From: Candidatus Anaeroferrophillus wilburensis
GTDB lineage: Bacteria; Desulfobacterota; Anaeroferrophillalia; Anaeroferrophillales; Anaeroferrophillaceae
DNA length: 49,541 nt
Direction of reading: 5' to 3'
Assembly: GCA_016934315.1 (NCBI GenBank)
Contig: JAFGSY010000004.1
Location: forward strand, 1 to 49,541
A program made the translations under genes and the position numbers. Numbering within the stretch: the stretch's first letter is position 1; every line of letters starts with the position of its first letter. Shown here in pieces: positions 1 through 7,442 of the stretch. The notes below the pieces were generated by a model. That model searched no databases. It worked only from the letters and a program-made list of their open reading frames with translations, and was not told the origin of the DNA.

Positions 1-50
1 CAAGCGCCCAAATGCCTTTCGGCAATTTGCGGTAAAAGCCCTTGTTGGAA
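1..50 (-). other. probable integron attC site, truncated by the window edge
   Basis: On the plus strand CAAATGCC (9-16) pairs with GGCAATTTG (21-29) around a 4-base loop. The arm nearer the flavoprotein gene carries one extra unpaired A, as the L'' arm of an attC does. GTTGGAA (44-50) reads TTCCAAC on the minus strand and would be the R'' box; it agrees at five of seven positions with the complement of cassette 3's own 5' core (GTTGGCC). The matching R' core would lie outside the window. Seen: hairpin with one bulged base and a core-like box. Inferred: attC identity. A plain hairpin is the alternative. Confidence 0.45.
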
Positions 51-300
51 CTTATCGATTCAGGATTACTTGGTTGTAATGAGGTCACAAGTGTCATTTC
101 CTATGTTGCCCAATCGCCGCGGATCAGTCGCGAGCGAGTTGACAAGCTTGCTTGTCTGGCTCGTGTAGCCGACTGCAGCCGCGCCAACAACCGACGGGGA
201 AATCAGCAAACGTTCTCGCGGTCTGGTTAACCGTCTGATTGGGCAGTGGCTTATGCTGTTATCTCAGTCCTGTGTCAAAACCTGATCCTTTATCTTTTCG
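51..300. other. gene-free 3' part of integron cassette 3
   Basis: About 250 bases lie between the stop codon of the flavoprotein gene and the probable attC at the window edge. A 62-codon open frame on the plus strand has no recognisable domain and no convincing ribosome binding site. No tRNA, rRNA, promoter or terminator was recognised. Non-coding tails of this kind occur in integron cassettes. Confidence 0.4.
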
Positions 301-1842
301 CTAAACGACATCATTTTTTCCTGCTATGTTATTTTGAATAATGCTTCTTACCGCAATACGTCCGGAACTGAGAGCAAAACTGCTTGCAGAACCTTCCGCA
401 AGAAGGTCATATGTACTGTCATAAAGACCGCCTATATCTTGGCCGGTTACATACAAACCCGGAATAATGTTATCCTTGTTGTCAAGAGCTTGCATATTCG
501 TGTTTATCTTGACTCCACCCAGAGTCAGGAAAAAAGCACGTAGGCCTTTCAGGGCGAAGTAAGGACCATTCAGAGTATCAAATCTGACTAGGTGATCTGG
601 TTTTCGGCTGAAATCCGGATCATTTTTCTGGTCAGCATAGCGATTGACCTTTTCAATTGTTTCACGCAATTTCGTTGGTTCTATGTGTATTTTATTTGCT
701 AAAGCTTCAATTGTATCGGCCTTGAAGGCAAAGCCTGATTCAATACCCTTCTGAATACCTATATCAAGTGCTGTCATTTTTTGTCCCGGAACAACAATGT
801 CGTTAAATGGTGTAAGAGGGCCATTCTCGACCATATATTGTTTCATGTGGCCGTCAAAAATAGACCACATCAAACCACCGTTTGAAGTCATTGCATTGTA
901 GACATCGCTAAAAACCGAACCGAAGGACTCATTGTAGAAACGATCACCATGTCTGTTCACCCATAGAAATGGCTGGCTCAACGCACAACGCATTTGCTTC
1001 ATATGGTCCGGTCCTCTGAATTGTCGAATTGCCGGCTCATTGTCAAGATAAGGGCTATTTCCTGCAAGAGTTCCCATGCCGGCAAGCGCGGCATTGACGC
1101 TTAACGCCAGATTAATTCCGTCACCTTCCCTACCATCAATAGCTGGCCCACGATACATGAGTTTTGCCATTCCCGGAGTACTGACATCCGGTACATATTT
1201 CTTCAACATCTCCTTGTTGCTGACAAAACCGCCAGTTGCCATGATGACAGCCTTCGCAGTAACGGTTAGCGTCTTACCCGAAACGTTCTCAGCTACTATT
1301 CCGATAACGGCTCCATCATCATTGATCAGTAATTTTTTTACTGGCGTATTGGTTAATATCAGTCCACCCTTCTTTTTTATGTTCTCAGACATTATCTTCA
1401 CAACTCGAGATCCTGAGCCCTTAAAAATGTGCCACACATTCAGGCTTTTTTCAGGCGGAAACATTGTTCTAATTCCCTTAATTTCGACCCCATAATCCGT
1501 TAACCAGTCGATTGTTTTGCCAGACTCGTTGAGAAGCGTGCGAATGACCGATGCATTGCAGCGCCAATGGTGAAATTCCATTACTTTGGCAAAAACCTCA
1601 GCAGTCGTTGTCTGAATCTCATTTTTTTTCTGGTACCGAGTGCCGATTCCAAGAGAACCTTCCGGGAAAATGCCGGCACCGCCGAGAAAAGGCAATTTTT
1701 CAAGAACAATTGCCTTTACGCCACTTTCAGCTGCAGTTAGTGCTGCCGAAAGCCCGCTTAGCCCGCCACCTGCGATAACAATATCAGTATCATACTTCAG
1801 ATCTTCTGTGGACGATACCGGAGACTTCTTTATGGATATCAT
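301..1842 (-). CDS. FAD-dependent oxidoreductase of the fumarate reductase/ketosteroid dehydrogenase flavoprotein superfamily
   Basis: This 513-residue protein has an N-terminal Rossmann FAD-binding motif (GGGLSG at residues 25-30, with the adenine-ribose acidic residue E48), a GGAG stretch near 54-57 and a C-terminal second FAD motif (LGGVKINT, then GLYVTGQDIGG and a final GSASSFALSSGRIA). That layout is typical of soluble FAD_binding_2 enzymes such as fumarate, urocanate or 3-oxosteroid oxidoreductases. No Tat or Sec signal and no haem motif are present, so a cytoplasmic enzyme using another electron donor is likely. It is the coding part of integron cassette 3 and is large for a cassette. 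Its start lies 23 bases after the attC core GTTGGCC. The substrate cannot be told from the sequence. Confidence 0.85.
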   Translation of the reverse strand: MISIKKSPVSSTEDLKYDTDIVIAGGGLSGLSAALTAAESGVKAIVLEKLPFLGGAGIFPEGSLGIGTRYQKKNEIQTTTAEVFAKVMEFHHWRCNASVIRTLLNESGKTIDWLTDYGVEIKGIRTMFPPEKSLNVWHIFKGSGSRVVKIMSENIKKKGGLILTNTPVKKLLINDDGAVIGIVAENVSGKTLTVTAKAVIMATGGFVSNKEMLKKYVPDVSTPGMAKLMYRGPAIDGREGDGINLALSVNAALAGMGTLAGNSPYLDNEPAIRQFRGPDHMKQMRCALSQPFLWVNRHGDRFYNESFGSVFSDVYNAMTSNGGLMWSIFDGHMKQYMVENGPLTPFNDIVVPGQKMTALDIGIQKGIESGFAFKADTIEALANKIHIEPTKLRETIEKVNRYADQKNDPDFSRKPDHLVRFDTLNGPYFALKGLRAFFLTLGGVKINTNMQALDNKDNIIPGLYVTGQDIGGLYDSTYDLLAEGSASSFALSSGRIAVRSIIQNNIAGKNDVV

Positions 1843-1864
1843 TTACAGCCTCTAATGATATTTT

Positions 1865-1926
1865 GGCCAACGGCCGGTTTCAGCGGGCGCATGGTCCTCG
1901 CGATCCGCTGAAAACCGAGGTTAGAA
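1865..1926 (-). other. integron attC recombination site (end of cassette 2)
   Basis: On the minus strand the order is R'' TTCTAAC (1926-1920), L'' arm (1917-1905), an 18-base loop, L' arm (1886-1875), R' GTTGGCC (1871-1865). The L arms CGGTTTCAGCGG and CCGCTGAAAACCG pair perfectly except for one extra A in the L'' arm, the extrahelical base that sets strand choice in attC sites. R'' begins 7 bases after the stop codon of the PIN gene. R'' is exactly complementary to GTTAGAA, the 5' core of this same cassette at 2984-2978, as cassette excision chemistry requires. Confidence 0.85.
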
Positions 1927-2983
1927 ACCATTTTATTTAAAAGGAGTTTTCAATTTATATTTAATCGTTTTTCTACCAATAGTAATATTTGAAACGCCCA
2001 ATATGTGGTGGCCGAAGCCTGGTATTTCATTCCCGTCAGTATCGTATGTTTTATGAGATCTTAACGAAAGATTCTCTATATCCTGAGATCCAATGTTCCA
2101 CATACACGATCCTTCGACTTTTCGAATGGCAGGTATGCCGGTCTTTTCGTTTAAGGGAATCACATTTGACAGGTCATATATAATACTAAAATCAACCGCT
2201 ATCAAACTCGGGTTCTCTGTAAGATATAGCGCAACTTTTTTACCAGACATTCCTTCAAAAAAGGCACCCTTTTTCTCTATTTCTTCGATCACTTTAGGAT
2301 AAATATATTCACTTATTTTAGAGGTAATAATTTCTCTATTTATTGGAGGTAGACTTTGGCTTATTTCATCTAAAAATGTTTTCGTTTGATAATAAACATA
2401 TACCTTGTTTTTCAGACTATCTAATTCAGATATTAGTTCCTGAGCAATTCCTCTATTTGGACTTGTCTCCTTAAAAAATCCCTTGTCTTCAGTAATGAAA
2501 TGAACGTCGCTTTTTTCAGAAAGGAATAGGATAGATTCCCATATAAGAGAATCCTTATATTGTTGATTTTTCATTCCATTTGGAGGCGTTCCATTGATCA
2601 CTCGAACTAAGGCGTTTTTATACATGGAGAGAGTAGTCGGTATAGAAAAGCAATTAAGACCTAATTCAGATAACCTCTCTGAGAAGCGGTTTTTAAAAGA
2701 AGTTTCATCAGGAACTTTATAATCGTCACGCTTGCCCATAAGGGTTTCAATAATTTTATAGTTATCGTCGATTTTTTCTACTGCTTCTAGCCCATGTTTG
2801 ACAACGTGTTTTTGTACTTCACCATTAACGACCTCAGGGATTGCTATCACATAGCTATTTCGCTTTATAGCTGAAGCTAAAGCTGCGCCAAGAGGGGATG
2901 CCATGAGCTTAGTGCTATAAACCCAAACATTAGTGTCTAATATGATGATATCGTCCATTAAAATATATCTTTCAGCTTTCTAA
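1871..2983 (-). mobile_element. integron gene cassette 2 (PIN-domain protein)
   Basis: The boundaries are set by the G|TT cleavage points of the cores at 2984-2978 and 1871-1865, giving a 1113-base cassette with one gene, a 25-base leader and a 62-base attC. The DNA is visibly AT-richer than the housekeeping genes to the right, consistent with separate origin. Orientation agrees with the neighbouring cassettes. Confidence 0.8.
1933..2958 (-). CDS. PIN-domain protein, predicted metal-dependent ribonuclease
   Basis: The 341-residue protein starts with the PIN signature LDTN (D8, T9, N10). Further acidic residues sit where the PIN active site needs them: E42 or E47, D136 in KDSLIWES, and D158 in ITEDKGF. 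The domain covers about residues 3-165. It resembles the long PIN-like DUF4935 group rather than short VapC toxins. The C-terminal half (about 170-341) shows no domain I recognise. It is the only gene in its cassette and no antitoxin-sized frame lies beside it. RNA cleavage is inferred from the family; the target is unknown. Confidence 0.75.
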   Translation of the reverse strand: MDDIIILDTNVWVYSTKLMASPLGAALASAIKRNSYVIAIPEVVNGEVQKHVVKHGLEAVEKIDDNYKIIETLMGKRDDYKVPDETSFKNRFSERLSELGLNCFSIPTTLSMYKNALVRVINGTPPNGMKNQQYKDSLIWESILFLSEKSDVHFITEDKGFFKETSPNRGIAQELISELDSLKNKVYVYYQTKTFLDEISQSLPPINREIITSKISEYIYPKVIEEIEKKGAFFEGMSGKKVALYLTENPSLIAVDFSIIYDLSNVIPLNEKTGIPAIRKVEGSCMWNIGSQDIENLSLRSHKTYDTDGNEIPGFGHHILGVSNITIGRKTIKYKLKTPFK

Positions 2984-3076
2984 CGCATGAATTCAGCGGC
3001 GTTTTAGGCGACGCCTGTTTTTGCGGAAGCAAAAATAGGTGGCGGGTCAAACGTCCGCTGCAATGAATTGTTATGT
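2978..3076 (-). other. integron attC recombination site (end of cassette 1)
   Basis: Read on the minus strand, R'' ACATAAC (3076-3070) overlaps the stop codon of the upstream gene and R' GTTAGAA (2984-2978) opens the next cassette. Inner arms CAGCGG (2994-2999) and CCGCTG (3055-3060) pair, followed inward by CGTTT and AAACG with one extra T at 3054 on the R'' side as the extrahelical base. The apex is a 7-bp hairpin TTTTTGC/GCAAAAA with a GGAA loop. Total length is 99 bases, in the normal attC range. The extended R'' GCAACATAACAA is exactly complementary over 12 bases to the cassette's own 5' end near 3800. Confidence 0.92.
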
Positions 3077-3803
3077 TGCGCTGGAAAGAACATTGATCTT
3101 CTCAATTTTGACCTCTTCCCACAGCCTAAAATAGGCTGGGATAAGACTGTCATGACACCTAACTAGATAGTCCATGACATTCACTTCAGGTGCTGTTTTC
3201 TGAGTCCTGCAAAAACCACCCTGACTATCGAGAGAGACACCTTCATAGGTTATTTCTTCAAACTCGAGGCGTCTCCAATTATTCTTCACACGCAGCAGGG
3301 TTCTATGCTTCATGGCATTCGTATAGCCCCGCAGCAGCTGAAATTCTTCATTTACACAAAAACTTTTAAGCGCTCCACCAAAGGAAAAACCGCGATACTT
3401 CGCCATGAACTTCTTGTTCCACGTCACATCAGAACTTTCAGGATCAGTAACTGGAAAGAATAAATTGAGTACGTAAGGAAAGGAATCTAGTAATGCATGC
3501 AGGTTTTGAATAAATGCGAAGATATTTGCTTCATAGACAAAGCGGACAGCCACAGTGTCGCCTGATCTCCGATATACCCCTAATCGGTCTAAAACGAGAT
3601 TCTTTTCCGATACTATCTCTTCTAGAACGGAATAGTGATACTCACAAAACTGCGCCCGATGATAAATCGACTGAGTACTCAACTCTAGGCGCTTGAGCAC
3701 GTCATTTTCTTCGCCGCCTATTTCCTGCCGCTTCAGAGCGACAACTTCAGCAATATCCAATTTGGATTCAGGCATTTATCGTTATCCTTGCTTAGCAACA
3801 TAA
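2984..3803 (-). mobile_element. integron gene cassette 1
   Basis: The 5' core GTTATGT reads on the minus strand at 3804-3798, and the 3' boundary is the GTTAGAA core at 2984-2978, so the cassette is 820 bases. On the plus strand GCAACATAACAA at 3795-3806 and TTGTTATGTTGC at 3068-3079 form a 12-base inverted pair bracketing the gene. This is expected because a cassette's first bases come from its own R' box in the circular form. Confidence 0.85.
3071..3775 (-). CDS. cassette-encoded protein of unknown function, possibly HEPN-like
   Basis: The product is 234 residues, mainly alpha-helical in appearance, without signal peptide or membrane segment. A helix around residues 81-107 is followed by RGYTNAMKH (R149 to H157), loosely reminiscent of the Arg/Asn/His cluster of HEPN ribonucleases, although R and H are seven residues apart where canonical HEPN has four to six. 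I do not recognise the family with confidence. The start ATG at 3775 lies about 30 bases after the cassette core and the stop overlaps the attC R'' box. A nuclease role is only a guess. Confidence 0.55.
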   Translation of the reverse strand: MPESKLDIAEVVALKRQEIGGEENDVLKRLELSTQSIYHRAQFCEYHYSVLEEIVSEKNLVLDRLGVYRRSGDTVAVRFVYEANIFAFIQNLHALLDSFPYVLNLFFPVTDPESSDVTWNKKFMAKYRGFSFGGALKSFCVNEEFQLLRGYTNAMKHRTLLRVKNNWRRLEFEEITYEGVSLDSQGGFCRTQKTAPEVNVMDYLVRCHDSLIPAYFRLWEEVKIEKINVLSSAT

Positions 3804-3952
3804 CAAGTTATTCTATGGTTTCCTGATATCTACTCAAACCAGCTAATCTTGACAAAGAAATATCGGTTGTGTCTCTTGTTTTATAACCGGATATCATTCA
3901 TTAATGAGCGATATACGTTGAAAGATATCTACTGCCAAACTATACTTTCCGG
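3804..3952. other. junction between cassette array and chromosome; candidate attI or Pc region
   Basis: This is where an attI site and cassette promoter would be expected for the minus-strand array. The sequence is AT-rich. The word GATATCTAC (GTAGATATC on the minus strand) occurs twice, near 3826 and 3924, and TGGTTT/AAACCA make a short inverted pair just outside the core. No integrase gene and no full attC fold are visible on this side. No clear promoter could be fixed. Confidence 0.3.
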
Positions 3953-4061
3953 TCAATCAGCAACTTGAACTATATCGTAAAACCTTTTATCTTGCCACGT
4001 CGTGGCTATCTCTATCTGTTCCTGCATCAATAAATCAACCACGCGCAAACCAGACGGCATT

Positions 4062-4551
4062 CTACAGGTGTTTGCCTCCTGCCGGCGAAGTGTGTCGGTT
4101 AATTCCTGCCGGGCATACGGCCATGCACTGCCAGCAGTTATATTGAAAACCGATAAACCCGGCTTGGTACAGTTCGAGAAAAACGGGCTCCTTGAGCAGG
4201 TTTTTCTGCTCTTCAGGCGATGCACTGATAAATGAGTGCAGATACGAAAGGGTTGCGCCAATGCCATACGGTTGGGAATTTTTCAGGCAACGCAGTTCGT
4301 GAAGCCATGGAGATGCGTTTATTAGGGCTTTCGACGGCGCCGTCATTTTCCCGATATCCGGTAACCACCAGGGACTGCACATCGGGCATGATGTTCTGCG
4401 GCGCCGGGGAGAGCGGCGAGTTGTAATCGGCAATAGCGGCAAATCCCACCACATCCGCACCGACATCCATGGCGTATTGGCGAATAAGTTCCTTACTCAT
4501 ACGGCATCTCATGGCATCCATAGTATTCTGGTAGTTGGCCTTGGTTCTCAT
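4062..4551 (-). pseudogene. remnant of a 4Fe-4S protein (epoxyqueuosine-reductase-like)
   Basis: The first frame from ATG 4551 encodes MSKELIRQYAMDVGADVVGF followed by a stretch ending VVTGYRENDGAVESPNKRI, typical of the N-terminus of QueG-like double-cluster proteins. Around 4320-4340 that frame degenerates. Another minus frame continues with FLELYQAGFIGFQYNCWQCM and the ferredoxin-like Cys motif CWQCMAVCPAG before a stop at 4062. The two parts together are far shorter than an intact family member (over 200 residues), so there is at least one frameshift and probably a deletion. It begins 26 bases after the stop of the TPR-synthetase gene. Confidence 0.6.
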
Positions 4552-4576
4552 TGGCCAAGATGGTAATTGTATTGTC

Positions 4577-5755
4577 TTATCCTGACATTATTTCTTTTTG
4601 CAGCAGCCTGACCTCCGGGGCATCAGGGTGGTGCTTCTGCAGTATCCCGAAGACGTTGCGGGCTTCTGAGTGCAGCCCCAGGTCCATCAACAGGCGGATT
4701 CGCTGCTCGGCAGATTCAAAAAAGCCGGGATGTAATTCGCTGCTCTTTGCAAATGCTTCAATAGCTCTGTCAAACTCCTGCAGGACTTTGTGTGCCAGAC
4801 CTAAATTGTACCATGCCCGAAAGTTGCCTTCGTCCAGTTCTTTGGCCGAACGAAAATCGGCTTTGGCGGCGTTGTTTTCGCCCAGGGCAAAATAAGCCAT
4901 TCCGCGATGGTTCAGCAAAATCGAGCGGATGTGTATTTCGGCGGGAAGTTTAAGGGCCCGGGAGTAGAGGCGGATTGCCCGGCTGAAATCTTCCTCGGCA
5001 TGGGCCGTGAGTGCCTTGAGGATGATTTTTCCCAAGTCCACTTTGTCATCATCCCCCTGGGGCTCGCTGCCCAACTGTTGACGCAACTCATGTGAGGAGA
5101 GGATGCCTGTCCGGGCATTCTGGATGCTGCGTCGTTTATCCTGTTTGAGCACAATCTCCTTCTGGAAGTCACGCAACTCCTGGAAAATGATGTCGCTGAG
5201 GGTGAGATTGGCATTCAGCGCCGCAAGTTTCCTTCTGATCTGATCCGTTGGGATGGACCAGTCGGACTTGTAAATCAAATCATGCTCCACTTCGGCCCAG
5301 GCATCCTGGAGAAGAGTCCGCAGCTGGATTTCGCAGACCCCATCCACCATCGGCAGCGGATGGGGGACGGTTTGTCCCTGCAGGTCCAGGAGCAGATGAA
5401 TGGAGTCGTAGCCAAACTCTCTGAAAGACTGACGTTCTCCCTTATGATCCACTTCCCGGATGGGAAAGTGTTCGAGCAGCGTTTTTTCCACCACGGTGAG
5501 ATCATCGAGGAAGGGACAGATAATGCGCATGCCAAGAAAGTCAGTTATGCCTGCGGTATCCGCCGTCGATTTGGTGGATATTTTTTTAAAATAGCTGCTG
5601 AAATCCTTCACCCGGGCTTTGATCTGGTATTTCAGCGGTAAAGGATTCAGCTGTTCACTCAGGTCTGCAGCAAGCTTCATAAGCAGGGTTTGGTATTCCG
5701 CCTGGGCGAATGAGTTGTATAAATCCTGCAGCTTGCGTGCATCAAAAGATGACAT
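4577..5755 (-). CDS. RelA/SpoT-type (p)ppGpp synthetase fused to C-terminal TPRs
   Basis: A 392-residue protein. Residues about 42-165 form a RelA/SpoT nucleotidyltransferase domain: basic K42 to K50 region, D72xxG75xR77, GYDSIH (115-120), EIQLRT (142-147) and WAEVEHDL (153-160). These are the residues that bind ATP/GTP and magnesium in alarmone synthetases, so activity is plausible. There is no HD hydrolase domain and no TGS or ACT domain, as in small alarmone synthetases. Residues about 245-385 are TPR helices (NHRGMAYFALGE, AWYNLGLAHKVLQEFDRAIEAF). The product would transfer pyrophosphate to GTP or GDP in the cytoplasm. It follows kdsB on the same strand after about 100 bases. Confidence 0.85.
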   Translation of the reverse strand: MSSFDARKLQDLYNSFAQAEYQTLLMKLAADLSEQLNPLPLKYQIKARVKDFSSYFKKISTKSTADTAGITDFLGMRIICPFLDDLTVVEKTLLEHFPIREVDHKGERQSFREFGYDSIHLLLDLQGQTVPHPLPMVDGVCEIQLRTLLQDAWAEVEHDLIYKSDWSIPTDQIRRKLAALNANLTLSDIIFQELRDFQKEIVLKQDKRRSIQNARTGILSSHELRQQLGSEPQGDDDKVDLGKIILKALTAHAEEDFSRAIRLYSRALKLPAEIHIRSILLNHRGMAYFALGENNAAKADFRSAKELDEGNFRAWYNLGLAHKVLQEFDRAIEAFAKSSELHPGFFESAEQRIRLLMDLGLHSEARNVFGILQKHHPDAPEVRLLQKEIMSG

Positions 5756-5856
5756 GATCCCAACTCAGTTAAGGTGCAACTGCCGAAACAGTATTGCCAG
5801 GTGTCTTGACCAAAGTGATCCCCAAGGTGGAGATATTGCAGCATAGGGCAAGGGCA

Positions 5857-6606
5857 TCATTTTTTTTCTTCCCACCTGTCTGCCAGGGAGGTAAGGTCTT
5901 TGGGGGTATCGATGCCCTTGCTATGGTATTCGGTGGTGACAACCTGAATACGGTAGCCGTTCTCCAGCCAGCGCAGCTGCTCCAGCTTTTCCATTTCTTC
6001 CAAAATGCCAGGTCGTAACGCTGGCAGCTGCTGAAGAAAAGAGCGGTGGAAGCCGTAAATCCCCACATGCTGCCGGCAGCAGGGGTTGGGGAATTTCAAA
6101 TCTTTCCCGGCGAGATCCCGATGGTGGGGGATTGCCGAGCGGGAGAAGTAGAGGGCACGGCCGGCTTGATCGGTAACGACTTTGACGACATGGGGGGAGA
6201 GAAAATCATCAAGACAGGTGATGGGGGTGCAGGCGGTGACAATGGTTTCGGCGCTGCTTTTCTGAAGTTCTTCGGCCAGCCGGTCAATAAGTGCTGGGGC
6301 GATATCCGGTTCATCCCCCTGGACGTTGATCAACCATGATACGTCCGGATGACGGCCGGCTACCTCGGCAATCCGATCAGTACCGCTGGCGTGATCAGCT
6401 TTGGTCAGTTCCGCCTCACCCCCCATCTCCCTGACGGTCTGGACTATTCTTTCATCATCGGTGGCAACCAGCACCCGATCAGCAAGTCGGGCCTGACGGC
6501 AGCGTTCCACTACCCATTGGATCATCGGCCTGCCTTTGAGCAGCGCCAATGGTTTTCCCGGGAAGCGGGATGACTGATAACGAGCCGGGATAATGATCAT
6601 CAGCAT
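5857..6606 (-). CDS. kdsB: 3-deoxy-manno-octulosonate cytidylyltransferase
   Basis: This enzyme activates Kdo with CTP to give CMP-Kdo for attachment to lipid A. The N-terminal signature IIIPARYQSSRFPGKPL is diagnostic, followed by ATDDERI, NVQGDEPDI and a C-terminal GIDTPKDL. ATG 6606 is preferred over a GTG at 6618 because AGGAG abuts the GTG but stands 11 bases before the ATG; the product is 249 residues, normal for KdsB. The remaining lipid A genes of the window lie about 12 kb away at 18773-23271. Confidence 0.95.
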   Translation of the reverse strand: MLMIIIPARYQSSRFPGKPLALLKGRPMIQWVVERCRQARLADRVLVATDDERIVQTVREMGGEAELTKADHASGTDRIAEVAGRHPDVSWLINVQGDEPDIAPALIDRLAEELQKSSAETIVTACTPITCLDDFLSPHVVKVVTDQAGRALYFSRSAIPHHRDLAGKDLKFPNPCCRQHVGIYGFHRSFLQQLPALRPGILEEMEKLEQLRWLENGYRIQVVTTEYHSKGIDTPKDLTSLADRWEEKK

Positions 6607-6764
6607 ACTTGTCAACACTCCTCTTTGAAGCTGTGCTCAGCCTTTCTCTCCAATTAGTATCTGGCAGAAAAATCTTGACAAAGCAACAATTAATCATTTA
6701 GCTATACACTACGATTAACGCAAACACCTGCAATAAGGATTTTCAGGTTAGTGGGGGAGGGGTC

Positions 6765-7319
6765 ATGGAAGACAGCGCAGCTCAGACCGGGAAATCGGTA
6801 CTGGGAAAAATCAGCTTTGAAACCGGTAAACTCTGTCGGGTTGCTACCCGGCAGGTCAAGTTAACTTCCATCCGCCGCCAGCGGAAACATTATTTTCAGA
6901 ATTTAGGTGAACGGCTCTACATCTTCAAGATGCTCCAGAAAGAAGAAAACGTCTGGGACAAGGAGGAGATATCCCAATTGCTCCTGACGCTGTCTGACCT
7001 TGATCAGGAGCAGGAGCTGCTGATTCAGGAAATCAACGAGATTAAGGCGGAGATGATGCCCGGAGAGCCGGAAGTCGTCGTGGGCGAGCCTGAAGTGTCT
7101 GAGCCGACGGTTGAGAAGGCTGCCGCTTCTCCGGTTGAACCTGTTTCCGATCCGACTGGCCAGGAAAAGAAGGCATCGAAAAGAAAGCCGGCGGCGAAAC
7201 CAAAGGCAAAGCCGGCTGCCGCCGGCAAAACCGCCAAGAGCGGAACTCCCAAGACCGCAGCAAAGAAGGTTGCCCCTGAAGCTGAAACCGGCGAATCCAA
7301 GCCAGCGACCGAAAACTGA
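6765..7319 (+). CDS. protein with coiled coil and a histone-H1-like Lys/Ala/Pro tail
   Basis: The 184-residue product has an N-terminal charged helical region (about 25-100, with LLLTLSDLDQEQELLIQEIN suggesting a coiled coil). An acidic linker follows, then from about residue 130 a low-complexity tail of repeated Lys, Ala and Pro (KRKPAAKPKAKPAAAGKTAK). Such tails resemble eukaryotic linker histones and bacterial AlgP/Hc1-type proteins that bind DNA. No named family is recognised in the N-terminal part. It is monocistronic: divergent from kdsB, with a strong terminator immediately downstream. Confidence 0.7.
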   Translation: MEDSAAQTGKSVLGKISFETGKLCRVATRQVKLTSIRRQRKHYFQNLGERLYIFKMLQKEENVWDKEEISQLLLTLSDLDQEQELLIQEINEIKAEMMPGEPEVVVGEPEVSEPTVEKAAASPVEPVSDPTGQEKKASKRKPAAKPKAKPAAAGKTAKSGTPKTAAKKVAPEAETGESKPATEN

Positions 7320-7330
7320 TCTTTTCTGAA

Positions 7331-7366
7331 AAAACGACGGGTTGCGGTTCGGCAGCCCGTCGTTTT
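7331..7366 (+). terminator. Rho-independent terminator, likely bidirectional
   Basis: AAAACGACGGG (7331-7341) and CCCGTCGTTTT (7356-7366) make a perfect 11-bp stem with a 14-base loop. It is followed by a T-rich stretch on the plus strand and by T residues on the minus strand (the A-run before the left arm). It sits just after the stop of the coiled-coil gene and also downstream of the response-regulator gene on the other strand. Confidence 0.85.
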
Positions 7367-7442
7367 CTATTTCCCCCCCTTTTTTTGCACTTTCCCGACT
7401 TTTTCAAGTGATCCGGTTGCCGGTCCGTCTGTGGTGCTGCCC

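Noticed and set aside
42-230. 62-codon plus-strand open frame near the left edge
   Set aside because: No recognisable domain, weak start context, and it lies inside the non-coding end of a minus-strand cassette overlapping the probable attC.
3953-4267. 104-codon minus-strand frame overlapping the Fe-S remnant
   Set aside because: It is the out-of-frame reading of the same remnant; only its last residues could belong to the decayed gene.
6675-6708. TTGACA and TATACA before the coiled-coil gene
   Set aside because: The spacing is 22 bases, too long for a standard promoter.
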